Assembly: GCA_029251885.1 (NCBI GenBank)
Contig: JAQXCL010000028.1
Span: forward strand, 1-34,894
Direction: 5' to 3'
Length of the DNA: 34,894 nucleotides
Origin: Opitutales bacterium
GTDB taxonomy: Bacteria > Verrucomicrobiota > Verrucomicrobiia > Opitutales > Seribacteraceae
In this document: piece by piece, positions 34,894 to 34,894 of the stretch
Layout of the letters: each line of letters begins with the position of its first letter
Position numbering within the stretch: position 1 is the first letter of the stretch
Position numbers and translations under genes: made by a program
Notes under the pieces: generated by a model
Told to the model about the DNA's origin: nothing
Databases searched by the model: none
What the model saw: only the letters and a program-made list of their open reading frames with translations

Positions 34894-34894
34894 T

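Noticed and set aside
1-34894. Mobile elements, CRISPR arrays, tRNA or rRNA genes
   Set aside because: No transposase or integrase motif, regular short repeat array, tRNA-like sequence or rRNA segment was recognised in manual reading of either strand.

Overview
This window looks like chromosomal DNA of a PVC-superphylum bacterium, most likely a marine Verrucomicrobiota and less likely a Planctomycetota. The reasoning is gene content. There are three copies of the DUF1549/DUF1553 cytochrome-type protein paired with a DUF1501 protein, five sulfatase-type genes, an ECF sigma factor overlapping a FecR-like protein, and very large secreted ThuA/propeller proteins. These combinations are characteristic of that group. 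No rRNA, tRNA, CRISPR array, insertion sequence or transposase was seen.

Layout. Positions 1-290 (minus) hold the N-terminus of an exported SGNH-type protein cut by the window edge. Positions 538-2013 (plus) hold an exported VOC/glyoxalase-fold protein and an unrecognised lipoprotein-like gene. From 27529 down to 2095 almost everything is on the minus strand. In transcription order it runs: propeller-PKD-cytochrome c-lectin protein; DUF1553 + DUF1501; two sulfatases; ECF sigma + FecR/PA14-like protein; a 35-residue remnant of a cytochrome tail; two sulfatases; a hairpin; DUF1553 + DUF1501; DUF1553 + DUF1501; and a fifth sulfatase interrupted by an in-frame TAA. Several junctions are 4-base ATGA overlaps, so at least parts of this are true operons. 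To the right are fructose-1,6-bisphosphatase (plus), an exported FKBP-type prolyl isomerase (minus), a 1499-residue ThuA/discoidin/SGNH/propeller/cupredoxin protein (plus), and a DUF420 (CtaM-like) membrane protein (plus).

How the genes may work together. Nearly all products carry signal peptides, so this is an envelope or extracellular programme. Sulfatases remove sulfate esters from glycans. The Tat-exported DUF1501 proteins share the alkaline phosphatase-like fold by family knowledge and are coupled to cytochrome-type DUF1549/1553 partners with two CxxCH motifs each. The propeller proteins look like periplasmic dehydrogenases with their own electron carrier (cytochrome c in one, a blue-copper-like domain in the other). 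The simplest inference is oxidative and desulfating breakdown of sulfated polysaccharide, controlled by an ECF sigma factor whose membrane partner ends in a possible sugar-sensing PA14-like domain. The substrate cannot be read from this window: there is no glycoside hydrolase, TonB receptor or sulfatase-maturing enzyme in it.

The most noteworthy points are the nonsense-interrupted sulfatase, two sister sulfatases with a non-canonical active-site motif, a gene remnant between regulator and sulfatase, a 40-base element repeated in two divergent promoter regions 27 kb apart, and the cupredoxin ending of the giant dehydrogenase-like protein.
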